A stretch of 13,184 bases of DNA from Treponema sp. (GTDB lineage: Bacteria; Spirochaetota; Spirochaetia; Treponematales; Treponemataceae): positions 1-13,184 of the forward strand of contig JAFPCT010000206.1 in the NCBI GenBank assembly GCA_017390125.1, given 5' to 3'. Made by a program: the position numbers and the translations under genes. This document shows positions 6,266 to 13,184 of the stretch, piece after piece (the stretch's first letter is position 1; every line of letters begins with the position of its first letter). The notes beneath the pieces were generated by a model that worked only from the letters and a program-made list of their open reading frames with translations, was not told the origin of the DNA and ran no database searches.

Positions 6266-8620
6266 TCAGTCCTTTTCCGCTATCCTGTAATCCCAGTTGT
6301 GTTTAGGATAGCGGCCTTTCATTTCCTTACAAATTTCAATCCAGGAATTTTCCCAGAAAAATTCAAGATTATCCGTTATCTGCAGCGGACGCCGTGCCGG
6401 TGAAAGCAGTTTGAAAAGCAGCGGCATTCCAAGAATTTCCGGCGTAGAAAAACAGCCGAAAATCTGCTGAATTATTACTTCAAGTACCGGGCGGATTACA
6501 AGCTTAGTACGGTCATCAGGATCGGACTGCATTTCGTAAACCAGCCGGCGTTTTTTTCCGTTGGGCAAAGTTATTGAAAGAGGAACTTCTCTGTCCAAAT
6601 TTCCTCCGTCCAAATACCAGTACAAGGCATCATAAACTGTTTTTTCATCAATCTTCGTTTTCCCTGCAGCAAAAGGCAAAAGCCATTGTTCAGCGGAAGA
6701 ACAAAGGAACTGCTCCTCTGATTTCGGCGCAAGAGAATTCTGCTGGGCATAGAATTTTTCACGAATCAAAAGAACCTTTGCATCGTCGCTTAAAGGAAGA
6801 GCCGAAAGGCCTTTTTCCTGAACCCGGCTGCAGAGCGCGGCACCGTAGTCTTCCGGGGAAACCGGCAGTTTTTTTGAAGATATTACCAGCCGGCCGTAGC
6901 AGAGGTTTTCTGATTTCCTGATTTTTTCACCTTCAAAACAAACCTGAACTTTCTTTTCAGTGCGGGGTGAAAGCCATTCTTCTGCATCCTCTGGAGCCAG
7001 GGGTGAATAGCTGTAAATCGTTCCTTCTGAAATTCCTGCGTCTGTTTCCGGCGCAACAATCCACTCAGGCAGCAGGGCATTCCTCTGAATTTCTTCGGCT
7101 TTAAGATGGGCAGCTCTTCCATTTGGAAACTGGTACACGCCCTTGGTACCAGTCTGCATTGCAAGCCTGTCCGGAAAGCCGGCGAGCAAGGCAAGGGAAA
7201 TGTTTTTTGCAGCCGGCAAAAGAGGCTCTCCTGCAGAATTTTTGGAAAGCGATGAAATGCGTCTTTCCAGATTCTTTACAAAACGGTTCTGTATTTCCGG
7301 GGAAGATTTTGCATAATTTGAGAATGCAACGATTTCACGGGCATAACCTGAAAGAGCCACACAGGCAAGCCTAGGATGCAGTCCCAGCTTTAAGCAGGCC
7401 TTTCCCAGCTCAGTAACTGCACCGGCTTTTATGCAGCCCAAAAGCTCCAGCAGTCGGCAGGCTTCATTCCACGCAGCAGAACCCGGCGGCTCGAACCAGT
7501 CTATTTTTGACAGCTCATAAGCGCCCCAGGCAGCACATTCAAGCACAAGCGAAGTTATGTCACTGCGCAGGATTTCAGCGGGACTGTTCAGCAGACGGAC
7601 ATCATGCTTTGACCAGAGGCGAATACACTTTCCAGGCCCAAGACGACCGGCTCGCCCCGCACGCTGGGCAGCAGAAAATTCACTTTCGCTTTCAGTGACA
7701 AGCCGTTCCATTCCAAGGGCAACATTCATACGGCTGACCCGGGAAAGCCCGGTGTCAATTACAAGCTTTACCCCCGGCACAGTAAGCGAAGTTTCTGCAA
7801 TTGCGCTGGAAAGAATTATCCGTTTTGTACCAGCATGTGGCGGCACAAGAACCTTTTTCTGTTCTGAAAAATTAATGGAACTGTGAAGAAGCAGAACTTC
7901 TGTGCTTTCATCGGGAAGCCCCTCCTGAAGCAGATCTGCCTGCGTTTTTTTTATCTGTGCAATTCCCGGCAAAAATGCCAGCATTACAGAACCCGGCTCA
8001 AGTTTTCCCAGAGATTCAAGAATTGCAGAAGAAACTTCTTTTTTTCCGGCGTATTCAATGTCCACCGGGAACTGACGGCCTGGAATCTGCATTACGGGAG
8101 CATTTTTTCCGCCGTCACCAAGCCATGCAGAAAGTTTTTCAGTTTCAATTGTTGCCGACATTACGATTACAAAAAGGTCGTCCCTTAAAGCCATAGCTTC
8201 TTTCAGAAAAGCCAGGGCCAAATCCGCATGAATTGAACGCTCGTGAAATTCATCGATTATTACGACGCTTACCCCTTCAAGACTTGGATCTTCCTGCAGT
8301 TTCCGCGTGAGAACTGCCTCAGTGATGATTTCTAGCCGGGTTGAAGCACTGACATTGTTTTCAAGATGCATTCTGTAGCCAACGGTTTTTCCAGGTTCTT
8401 CCCCAAGAGTCTCAGCAATTCTGGAAGCAATGGACAGGACAGCCAGACGGCGGGGCTCAAGCATAATGACTTTTCCGGGAAAATGTTCCAGAAGAAAAGG
8501 CGGAACGGCAGTAGATTTTCCGGCTGCAGTTTCTGCGGTGAGAACAAGAAAATGACTTTCCGAATTTTTTAAGGTTTCTGCAATCTGCGGAAGATAAGGC
8601 GTTATGGGTAAAGAAAACAT
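6266..8620 (-). CDS. hrpB: DEAH-box ATP-dependent helicase HrpB
   Basis: 784 residues, close to the usual HrpB length of about 800-850. In order: motif I AAGKST (Lys35), motif Ia LEPRRLAV (54-61), motif II DEFH (123-126), motif III SAT (155-157), the SSAIAETSLTVPGV segment, motif VI QRAGRAGR (319-326), the helicase-associated region, and the HrpB-type C-terminus ending near RYPKHNWDYR. The walker A loop is ETAAGKST where the family commonly has a GAGKTT form. It is a cytoplasmic superfamily 2 ATPase presumed to act on RNA; its substrate is unclear in most bacteria. ATG 8620 fits the family N-terminus (LPITPYLPQI) but lacks a Shine-Dalgarno. It lies 4 nt beyond the stop codon of the EAL relic, suggesting it was once translated by coupling to that gene. 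No terminator separates it from the convergent gene ending at 6257. Confidence 0.92.
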   Translation of the reverse strand: MFSLPITPYLPQIAETLKNSESHFLVLTAETAAGKSTAVPPFLLEHFPGKVIMLEPRRLAVLSIASRIAETLGEEPGKTVGYRMHLENNVSASTRLEIITEAVLTRKLQEDPSLEGVSVVIIDEFHERSIHADLALAFLKEAMALRDDLFVIVMSATIETEKLSAWLGDGGKNAPVMQIPGRQFPVDIEYAGKKEVSSAILESLGKLEPGSVMLAFLPGIAQIKKTQADLLQEGLPDESTEVLLLHSSINFSEQKKVLVPPHAGTKRIILSSAIAETSLTVPGVKLVIDTGLSRVSRMNVALGMERLVTESESEFSAAQRAGRAGRLGPGKCIRLWSKHDVRLLNSPAEILRSDITSLVLECAAWGAYELSKIDWFEPPGSAAWNEACRLLELLGCIKAGAVTELGKACLKLGLHPRLACVALSGYAREIVAFSNYAKSSPEIQNRFVKNLERRISSLSKNSAGEPLLPAAKNISLALLAGFPDRLAMQTGTKGVYQFPNGRAAHLKAEEIQRNALLPEWIVAPETDAGISEGTIYSYSPLAPEDAEEWLSPRTEKKVQVCFEGEKIRKSENLCYGRLVISSKKLPVSPEDYGAALCSRVQEKGLSALPLSDDAKVLLIREKFYAQQNSLAPKSEEQFLCSSAEQWLLPFAAGKTKIDEKTVYDALYWYLDGGNLDREVPLSITLPNGKKRRLVYEMQSDPDDRTKLVIRPVLEVIIQQIFGCFSTPEILGMPLLFKLLSPARRPLQITDNLEFFWENSWIEICKEMKGRYPKHNWDYRIAEKD

Positions 8621-8624
8621 CAGA

Positions 8625-8766
8625 CTATTTTATATATTTTTTCTCAAAGTCTTCAACCGGCATAGGACGGTCAAAATAGAATCCCTGCTAGTAGTCGGTT
8701 CCCATTTCTTTAAGGAGATTAACCTGTTCCTTTGTCGCAGTTCTTTTCAATCATTGCCCTCCGGTG
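8625..8766 (-). pseudogene. Relic of the 3' end of an EAL-domain (c-di-GMP phosphodiesterase) gene
   Basis: Read on the minus strand, this stretch gives TKEQVNLLKEMGTDY, then an in-frame TAG (8688-8690), then QGFYFDRPMPVEDFEKKYIK and a natural TAG stop (8625-8627). This is the C-terminal signature of EAL domains (..ETKEQ..LL..MG.DY.QGFYF.RPMP..EFE). Further upstream the frame is lost, but removing one A of the run near 8744-8747 continues it as MIERTA, aligning with the family IAEGVE before TKEQ, with the Glu kept and Gly, Val and Glu replaced. Upstream of about 8766 the similarity fades, so the rest of the gene is gone. Its old stop is 4 nt before the hrpB start codon, and its far end now holds the promoter of the plus-strand gene at 8794. 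Confidence 0.8.
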
Positions 8767-8782
8767 TGATTCGTAATATTAT
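8754..8782 (+). promoter_or_regulatory. Promoter of the S-component-trkA-trkH operon
   Basis: TTGCCC (8754-8759, 4 of 6 matches) and TATTAT (8777-8782, 5 of 6) are 17 bp apart. The transcript would start near 8789, only about 5 nt before ATG 8794, so the first message would be almost leaderless, in line with the absence of a Shine-Dalgarno there. The -35 box lies inside the EAL relic. Confidence 0.45.
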
Positions 8783-8793
8783 GTAGGCATATT

Positions 8794-9393
8794 ATGAAAA
8801 ATGTGAAAAATATTCTAATTGGGGCGTTGTGCATACTGCTGGTCCTTATGGCAATTCCGGCGCTTCATATCGGACATATAACGCTTAAATCTGACGGGCG
8901 GGCGGTAAGCCTTACGCTCATGCATATTCCGGTGATTACAGCGGCTCTCTTTACAAATGTTTACGGCGCGCTCATTACCGGCTTTGTTTTCGGCACGGCT
9001 ACTTTTGTAAACGCCCTTTCCGGCTCCAGCGGCATGATGAACCAATTCCTTAAAAATCCCCTGTGTTCTGTTTTGCCATGCATGATTTTTTCATTCTGCT
9101 CATATTACATTTTTTCTGTCCTGAACAAAAAAATCCCTTACAAGCCTGTTTCCGGAATAGCGGCTGCCCTTTCTGCAAGCATCCTTCATTCAATCCTTGT
9201 AACCGGGTCAATGTATATTTTCATGTACAGACAGACTGCAGAAGCCATGCATGGACTGAACTGGCTTGAGCTCATGAAAATCCTTTTCCCACAGATTATA
9301 AAGGAATCCCTGGCCGCTGTTTTAGTTGCAGCTTCCGTATATTTATTTATTTTCATTTATGATATAAAATTCAAAAAGTTGGAGATTCGATGA
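8794..9393 (+). CDS. ECF transporter S-component-like membrane protein, substrate unknown
   Basis: 199 residues with about five to six hydrophobic segments and little soluble sequence. The LTLMHIPVITAALFTNVYGAL segment (residues 40-60, His44-Ile-Pro46), followed by ITGFVFGTATFVNAL and a later PLCSVLPCMIF, closely resembles substrate-binding S components of energy-coupling factor importers (MHIPV..A....YG...G..FG......P....PL.SVLPR). Such proteins bind a vitamin or other small solute and need a T component and two ABC ATPases, none of which is encoded here; a shared ECF module elsewhere is assumed. ATG 8794 is followed by a hydrophobic first helix and has no clear Shine-Dalgarno. The stop TGA overlaps the trkA start as ATGA, so the two are translationally coupled. 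The substrate cannot be told from the sequence. Confidence 0.75.
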   Translation: MKNVKNILIGALCILLVLMAIPALHIGHITLKSDGRAVSLTLMHIPVITAALFTNVYGALITGFVFGTATFVNALSGSSGMMNQFLKNPLCSVLPCMIFSFCSYYIFSVLNKKIPYKPVSGIAAALSASILHSILVTGSMYIFMYRQTAEAMHGLNWLELMKILFPQIIKESLAAVLVAASVYLFIFIYDIKFKKLEIR

Positions 9394-10826
9394 AAGTAGT
9401 AATCGTAGGAGCCGGTTTTACTGGCGTTCAGCTTGCAAAAGTTCTCATCAATGAAAAGAACAATGTAACGCTGATAGACAACAATGAAGAAATTACCCGC
9501 CACATTGCAGACCAGCTTGACTGCAGGGTTTTAACCCAGGACGGAAATAACCTTGAAAATCTGGAAGACGCCGGAATTGCGAAAGCTGATGCCCTTGTCT
9601 GCCTTACAGACAGCGATGAAGTAAATATGATTACATGTTCGCTGGTAGACGCCTTTTATCCGGACATTCTAAAAATCGCCCGAGTACGAAACTACGCCTA
9701 CTACGTAAACACAACAAAAGCAAAGAAAACCCACGCAAATACTTTCATAGGCTCCCACAGACCGCTGTACGGCATTGACTACATGATTCATCCGGACGTA
9801 GAGGCCGCAGATGCCATAGTTGAGGCAGTTGAAAACGGAGCGGTAAGCAACATCGTCTCATTCGATAATTCTGAAATGCAGATCTCCAGAGTTGCCGTAG
9901 GAAAAGGCAGTCTTCTTGACGGCCACAAGCTGATGGAGCTGCGCAACCTTACCGACATACAGATGCTTGTATGCTACGTTGAAATTGACGGAAAAGTGAG
10001 CCTCCCTTCCGGCCCAACTGTAATGACGGAAGGCTGCATGCTTGGTATTTTGAGCGCAAAGGAAGACGTAAGCAAAATCCTTGAGCTGTGCGGTTCCGAG
10101 CAAAAAAATCTTCGCAAAATCGCAATCATAGGCGCAGGAAGAATCGGCACCCTCATTGCCTCAAAAATAGTTGAGCCTAAAAAAACATTCGGCATACAAC
10201 TGATGACAAAACGACATATTTCCCAAAAAGTTGCAATCATAGACACGGATTCAAAACTTGCAAAAGCCGCATCTGAACGGTTCCCGGAAGCAAGCGTTCT
10301 GTGCGGAGATGCAACGGACGAATCTTTCCTGCGGGAAGAAAACATACCGGACTTTGACCTTGCAATCTGCGCAACCCACAACCACGAGCTGAACATGGTT
10401 GTTGCGGCATATCTTGAATCCCTTGGTGTAAAACAGTCAATTTCTCTGGTAAACAACTCTGCCTTTGCGGACATTGCGACAAAACTTGGCATAGACGTTT
10501 CCATTGCGCTGCGTGACGTAATCGTAGACTCAATCATGAGCCACATGAGGGGAAATGCCGTAAAGGAAATTCATACTCTGACAAACGGTGAATACGAAAT
10601 CATCGAATGTGAAGTAACTGACAATTCAAAAACCCTTGGCAAAATGCTCAAGGATATTGCAGAACCAGGAAAATTCCTTGTACTTCTTGACCGCCATGTA
10701 GGCAACGCGGAATACGACATTGCAACCGGTAATACAGTTTTCCAAACCGGAGACCATCTTGTTCTGATCGTAGATACAGAAGAAAGCCGCCGCATTCTGG
10801 AATTATTTGGAAACGTGAACGAATAA
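9390..10826 (+). CDS. trkA: Trk potassium uptake regulatory subunit TrkA
   Basis: 478 residues with the duplicated architecture of TrkA: RCK/Rossmann domain 1 from residue 1 (G7-A-G9-F-T-G12, acidic Asp30), a TrkA_C-like domain after about residue 150, Rossmann domain 2 (G248-A-G250-R-I-G253) and a second TrkA_C at the end (about 400-478). It is a cytoplasmic ring-forming subunit that binds NAD(H)/ATP and gates the TrkH pore. Domain 2 has 37 residues from the first Gly to the ribose-binding Asp285, against 23 in domain 1, so about 14 extra residues (around 262-278, rich in Lys and Arg) lie between the first helix and second strand. Shine-Dalgarno GGAG (9381-9384) is 5 nt from the ATG, which overlaps the previous stop by 4 bp; trkH follows after 1 bp. 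Confidence 0.94.
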   Translation: MKVVIVGAGFTGVQLAKVLINEKNNVTLIDNNEEITRHIADQLDCRVLTQDGNNLENLEDAGIAKADALVCLTDSDEVNMITCSLVDAFYPDILKIARVRNYAYYVNTTKAKKTHANTFIGSHRPLYGIDYMIHPDVEAADAIVEAVENGAVSNIVSFDNSEMQISRVAVGKGSLLDGHKLMELRNLTDIQMLVCYVEIDGKVSLPSGPTVMTEGCMLGILSAKEDVSKILELCGSEQKNLRKIAIIGAGRIGTLIASKIVEPKKTFGIQLMTKRHISQKVAIIDTDSKLAKAASERFPEASVLCGDATDESFLREENIPDFDLAICATHNHELNMVVAAYLESLGVKQSISLVNNSAFADIATKLGIDVSIALRDVIVDSIMSHMRGNAVKEIHTLTNGEYEIIECEVTDNSKTLGKMLKDIAEPGKFLVLLDRHVGNAEYDIATGNTVFQTGDHLVLIVDTEESRRILELFGNVNE

Positions 10827-10827
10827 T

Positions 10828-12273
10828 ATGATTGTAGTTGATTTAATAAGAATTCTTTCTGCTCTTGTCGCAATTGTAGGTTCTACCCTGCTGATTCCGA
10901 TTACTGTCGCCCTTTTCTGCGGAGAAACTGAGGTCCTGCCTTCTTTCGTCATTCCCATGGTTTCCAGCTGGGCTTTATTCCTTGCTGTCGCGCTGATTTT
11001 CAAAAAACGAAAAATTTCATTGAACATACGAACTACTTTCGTTGTCGTTGCCCTTGCCTGGATTTTCACCAGTCTTTTCGGAATGATTCCTATGTGGGCA
11101 AGCGGATGCATCCCAAGCATGACAGATGCGTTTTTTGAAAGTGTAAGCGGATTTTCCACTACTGGCTGCACAATCCTGAACGACATAGAAAGCCTGCCGA
11201 AAAGCATACAGCTCTGGCGCTGTCAGACACACTGGCTTGGCGGCATGGGAATTGTTGCCCTTACAGTAGCCCTGCTTCCTCTTCTGGGAGTCGGCGGATT
11301 CCAGCTGATAAAAGCTGAAACGACCGGTCCGGAAAAAGGCAAGGTAACTGCAAAAATTACGACAACGGCAAAACTCCTCTGGATCATCTATCTGGTGCTT
11401 ACAGTTTTAGAAGCCCTGCTTTTAAAGCTATGCGGAATGAACGTCATTGATTCAATTTCCCATGCTTTTGCAACCCTTGGTACAGGTGGATTTTCAAATC
11501 TGAATTCCAGCATCGGCGGCTATAATTCCTGCGGAATAGACATCGTAGTTACAGTCTTCATGTTTCTTGCCGGCATAAACTTCAGCCTTTACTATTACCT
11601 GATTACCGGCAAGATTCAGGACATACGGGAAAACTCAGAATTCAAGGCATACCTTGGAATCTGCTTCTGCGTTTCAATTCTGCTTGCCCTCTGTATTACT
11701 CCGGTTTACGGCTCATTCTTTACCGCACTCCGCTATTCAACTTTCCAGACTGCAACAATAATTACAACCTCTGGATTTGCGACGGCAGACTATACGACCT
11801 GGCCATATGCAGCACAGTTCTTCATCTTCCTGCTGTTCTTCATCGGCGGATGTTCCGGCTCAACAGGCGGAGGAATAAAAGTTGTACGCTGGGTTATTTT
11901 GGGAAAACAAGTTAACAACGAAGTAAAGAAAATCCTGCACCCTCACGGAGTTTTTTCAATCCGGCTCAACAACAATCCGGGACGAAAAGACATCGTATTC
12001 AATGTAACGGCATTCATGGTTGTTTACATTTTCTTAATCATGCTGACAACGTTCATCGGTTGTCTCGGAAACCTTGACCTGGTCACAGCATTTACAGGTG
12101 CCCTTTCAATGGTAGGAAACGTCGGACCGGCCTTCGGAAAACTTGGACCTAGCTCAAACTACAGCTGGCTGCCTGATTTTGTAAAATGGTGGTACTGTTT
12201 CGCCATGCTGGCCGGTCGTCTTGAGCTTTATACAATGATAATTTTCTTCATGCCGGCTTACTGGAAAAAGTAG
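10828..12273 (+). CDS. trkH: Trk-type potassium uptake channel subunit TrkH
   Basis: 481 residues, highly hydrophobic, in the size range of TrkH. It shows the four-fold M1-P-M2 channel plan with a selectivity-filter Gly in each pore loop: STTGCT (Gly113), ATLGTGGFS (Gly218), TTSGFAT (Gly316) and MVGNVGPAFG (Gly430). Further family marks are THWLGGMGIV after pore loop 1, GGCSGSTGGGIKVVR after loop 3, and the C-terminal AGRLELYT.. FMPAYWK ending. It is the membrane pore through which K+ enters, assembled as a dimer with a TrkA ring below it. The start is 1 bp after the trkA stop without a good Shine-Dalgarno, so translation is probably coupled. No classical terminator is evident after its stop. 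Confidence 0.95.
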   Translation: MIVVDLIRILSALVAIVGSTLLIPITVALFCGETEVLPSFVIPMVSSWALFLAVALIFKKRKISLNIRTTFVVVALAWIFTSLFGMIPMWASGCIPSMTDAFFESVSGFSTTGCTILNDIESLPKSIQLWRCQTHWLGGMGIVALTVALLPLLGVGGFQLIKAETTGPEKGKVTAKITTTAKLLWIIYLVLTVLEALLLKLCGMNVIDSISHAFATLGTGGFSNLNSSIGGYNSCGIDIVVTVFMFLAGINFSLYYYLITGKIQDIRENSEFKAYLGICFCVSILLALCITPVYGSFFTALRYSTFQTATIITTSGFATADYTTWPYAAQFFIFLLFFIGGCSGSTGGGIKVVRWVILGKQVNNEVKKILHPHGVFSIRLNNNPGRKDIVFNVTAFMVVYIFLIMLTTFIGCLGNLDLVTAFTGALSMVGNVGPAFGKLGPSSNYSWLPDFVKWWYCFAMLAGRLELYTMIIFFMPAYWKK

Positions 12274-12451
12274 GCAATTTTCATCCGCTGCAGTAGCAAA
12301 AGAAGCCGCCCTGAGCTCAGAAACTATTCGCTTCAAATTGCTTACTTCCCGAGCGAAACAGGCTGGGTTTGTCATTGACATATAAGTACAAGTATATTTT
12401 AGCATCCTATTTTCTAAAAACAATTTTAATATATGAAGAAAAATAAAATTC
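12274..12451. other. Intergenic gap between trkH and the TetR promoter
   Basis: No gene is supported. The first 90 bp are relatively GC-rich and include a 10-bp palindrome CTGAGCTCAG (12311-12320) and a 6-bp inverted repeat TTCGCT/AGCGAA with a loop of about 20 nt near 12327-12357. Neither is followed by a T run, so no terminator for trkH can be named. The last 70 bp are strongly A/T-rich. A minus-strand frame runs open for 127 codons across the gap but overlaps both trkH and the tetR promoter and has no ribosome-binding site, so it is not listed as a gene. Confidence 0.5.
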
Positions 12452-12480
12452 TTGACTTTATAATTTAACATTGTTATATT
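12452..12480 (+). promoter_or_regulatory. Promoter of the TetR gene
   Basis: TTGACT (12452-12457, 5 of 6 matches) and TATATT (12475-12480, 5 of 6 matches) are separated by exactly 17 bp. The transcript would begin near 12487, downstream of the ATG at 12485 but upstream of the Shine-Dalgarno and TTG start at 12512. Confidence 0.75.
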
Positions 12481-12490
12481 ATCAATGTTA
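12466..12490. promoter_or_regulatory. Inverted repeat over the -10 box, probable TetR operator
   Basis: TAACATTG (12466-12473) and CAATGTTA (12483-12490) are perfect inverted 8-mers with a 9-bp spacer that contains most of the -10 hexamer. A dimer bound here would block RNA polymerase. Its position directly in front of a TetR-family gene is the classical arrangement for self-repression. Confidence 0.72.
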
Positions 12491-12496
12491 TATAAA

Positions 12497-12503
12497 AAGG
12501 AGG
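12497..12503 (+). promoter_or_regulatory. Shine-Dalgarno that fixes the TetR start at TTG 12512
   Basis: AAGGAGG is a near-perfect complement of the 16S rRNA 3' end and ends 8 nt before TTG 12512. The in-frame ATG at 12485 lies upstream of this site and of the predicted transcript start, so it cannot be the start. Confidence 0.8.
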
Positions 12504-12511
12504 TGCTGGGA

Positions 12512-13105
12512 TTGAGAAATGCTAATCCAGACATCATTCCGATGATAAAGGAAAAAACGCTGAATCTTCTTATGGAAAAAAATCCGGAAGCTATCGGAAT
12601 GCGTGATATTGCAAAAGCCTGCGGGATTACGGCTACAACAATCTATCACTATTACACAGACAAGGACGGGCTTTTTCAGGCAATAGGACTGGACTGCCTT
12701 CTGGAGTTGAACCGTCGAATTATAAACGAAGTGCAGAAACATCAGGAAACCCGAGAACAGATTCTGAGCGCCATAGGTACCTTCCGGGACTGGAGCTTTG
12801 AAAATCCGCGACGGGCCCTGCTTATAATGCAGGGAATCAAAAGCACAGAAAACGCATCTCCCAACGTCATAGAACAATTCTACACTTGTAACCGTACCGG
12901 TGAAAATCTGCTGAAAAAAGCAGTTGCCGAAGGAAGGGCTGTTTCTGAAAATCCCCGGCTGGATGTAGGAGTTCTTGTTTCCGGAGTCTGGGGCTGCATT
13001 GAGTCCGTTCTCTTAAAGAAAAGCGATGTTGAATACTGGGAAAACGGGCGCCAGTTTACCGACCATTTGATTTCAATATGGATGAAAACAATTTTCAAGG
13101 AGTAA
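12512..13105 (+). CDS. TetR/AcrR-family transcriptional regulator
   Basis: 197 residues from TTG 12512, a normal length for the family. The N-terminal helix-turn-helix (about residues 29-48: GMRDIAKACGITATTIYHYY) ends in the family signature TTIYHYYTDKDGLFQAI. The C-terminal three-quarters is helical and diverges, as expected for the ligand-binding and dimerisation domain; the effector cannot be inferred. The frame can be extended 27 bp upstream to ATG 12485, but the promoter and Shine-Dalgarno positions favour TTG. A 25-bp inverted repeat over its own -10 box points to autorepression. The next gene begins 5 bp after its stop, with a Shine-Dalgarno overlapping the end of this gene, so the regulator probably controls an operon that it heads. 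TetR proteins in this position often control efflux or envelope genes, which is inference only. Confidence 0.9.
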   Translation: MRNANPDIIPMIKEKTLNLLMEKNPEAIGMRDIAKACGITATTIYHYYTDKDGLFQAIGLDCLLELNRRIINEVQKHQETREQILSAIGTFRDWSFENPRRALLIMQGIKSTENASPNVIEQFYTCNRTGENLLKKAVAEGRAVSENPRLDVGVLVSGVWGCIESVLLKKSDVEYWENGRQFTDHLISIWMKTIFKE

Positions 13106-13110
13106 TTAAA

Positions 13111-13184
13111 ATGAAAAAAATTAATTTAAAGAGCATTATTGCTGCCATCCTTATGCTGGTTTTCGGAACAGCAGTTTACGCAAA
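13111..13184 (+). CDS. Start of an exported protein, cut by the right edge
   Basis: Only 24 full codons are visible: MKKINLKSIIAAILMLVFG followed by TAVYA, a typical Sec signal peptide with a likely signal peptidase I site at AVYA. AAGGAG (13097-13102), which overlaps the tetR stop codon, lies 8 nt before the ATG. With 5 bp between the genes it is almost certainly in the tetR operon. The mature protein is not visible; an outer-membrane or periplasmic part of an efflux or lipid-transport system would fit the context but cannot be shown. Confidence 0.75.
   Translation, partial: MKKINLKSIIAAILMLVFGTAVYA

Noticed and set aside
6240..6290. Possible terminator between the convergent hemolysin III-like gene and hrpB
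   Set aside because: Only 8 bp separate the genes and no stem with a T tract is visible on either strand.
8604..8786. 60-codon plus-strand frame upstream of the S-component gene
   Set aside because: It is the antisense shadow of the EAL relic and the hrpB 5' end; the other strand gives a recognisable protein signature.
9974..10546. 190-codon minus-strand frame inside trkA
   Set aside because: Pure antisense shadow of the second TrkA Rossmann domain, which is clearly coding on the plus strand.
12350..12420. Imperfect repeats around ATATAAGTACAAGTATAT as a second operator
   Set aside because: The halves do not form a consistent inverted repeat and the sequence is not placed relative to a promoter.
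12154..12537. 127-codon open frame on the minus strand across the trkH-tetR gap
   Set aside because: It overlaps the trkH 3' end and the tetR promoter and start, has no ribosome-binding site and shows no recognisable domain. A dispersed-repeat origin for the GC-rich middle part was considered, but no second copy is in the window.

Overview
The window looks like a chromosomal segment from a spirochaete, most likely a host-associated Treponema. This is inferred from moderate-to-low GC, AT-rich promoters, and the mix of a lipobox lipoprotein metalloprotease, a short multi-S1-domain protein and a hemolysin-III-type membrane protein. No rRNA, tRNA, CRISPR array, insertion sequence or phage gene is visible.

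Left part, 1-5118. A minus-strand pair, pyrF (orotidine-5'-phosphate decarboxylase) followed after 21 bp by an exported class-3-type lipase that runs off the left edge, diverges from a plus-strand lipoprotein with a zinc-protease HExxH motif (peptidase M30-like). The lipoprotein gene converges with a minus-strand gene for a protein of four S1 RNA-binding domains. One strong stem with A and T tracts on both sides (3951-4007) lies between them and probably terminates both.

Middle part, 5119-8793. A 221-bp gap with several inverted repeats carries divergent promoters for the S1 gene and for a hemolysin III/PAQR-like membrane protein. That protein has a long charged N-terminal extension and altered metal-ligand positions. 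It converges almost end to end with hrpB, a DEAH-box helicase. Directly upstream of hrpB, on the same strand, is a decayed 3' end of an EAL-domain (cyclic-di-GMP phosphodiesterase) gene, with one frameshift and one internal stop. It is the clearest undescribed item here.

Right part, 8794-13184. A compact plus-strand operon encodes an ECF-transporter S-component-like membrane protein, TrkA and TrkH, joined by a 4-bp ATGA overlap and a 1-bp gap. TrkH is the K+ channel-like subunit and TrkA its nucleotide-binding regulator. The S-component would bring a small solute to an ECF module encoded elsewhere; why it sits with potassium uptake is not evident. After a 238-bp gap comes a TetR-family regulator with a good promoter, a 25-bp inverted repeat spanning the -10 box, and a TTG start behind a perfect Shine-Dalgarno. 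It is followed 5 bp later by the start of an exported protein cut off by the right edge, which is probably part of its regulated operon.

No wholly new multi-gene system is evident. The best leads are the EAL relic that fed hrpB, the variant PAQR protein, the S-component/Trk operon and the self-regulated TetR unit.
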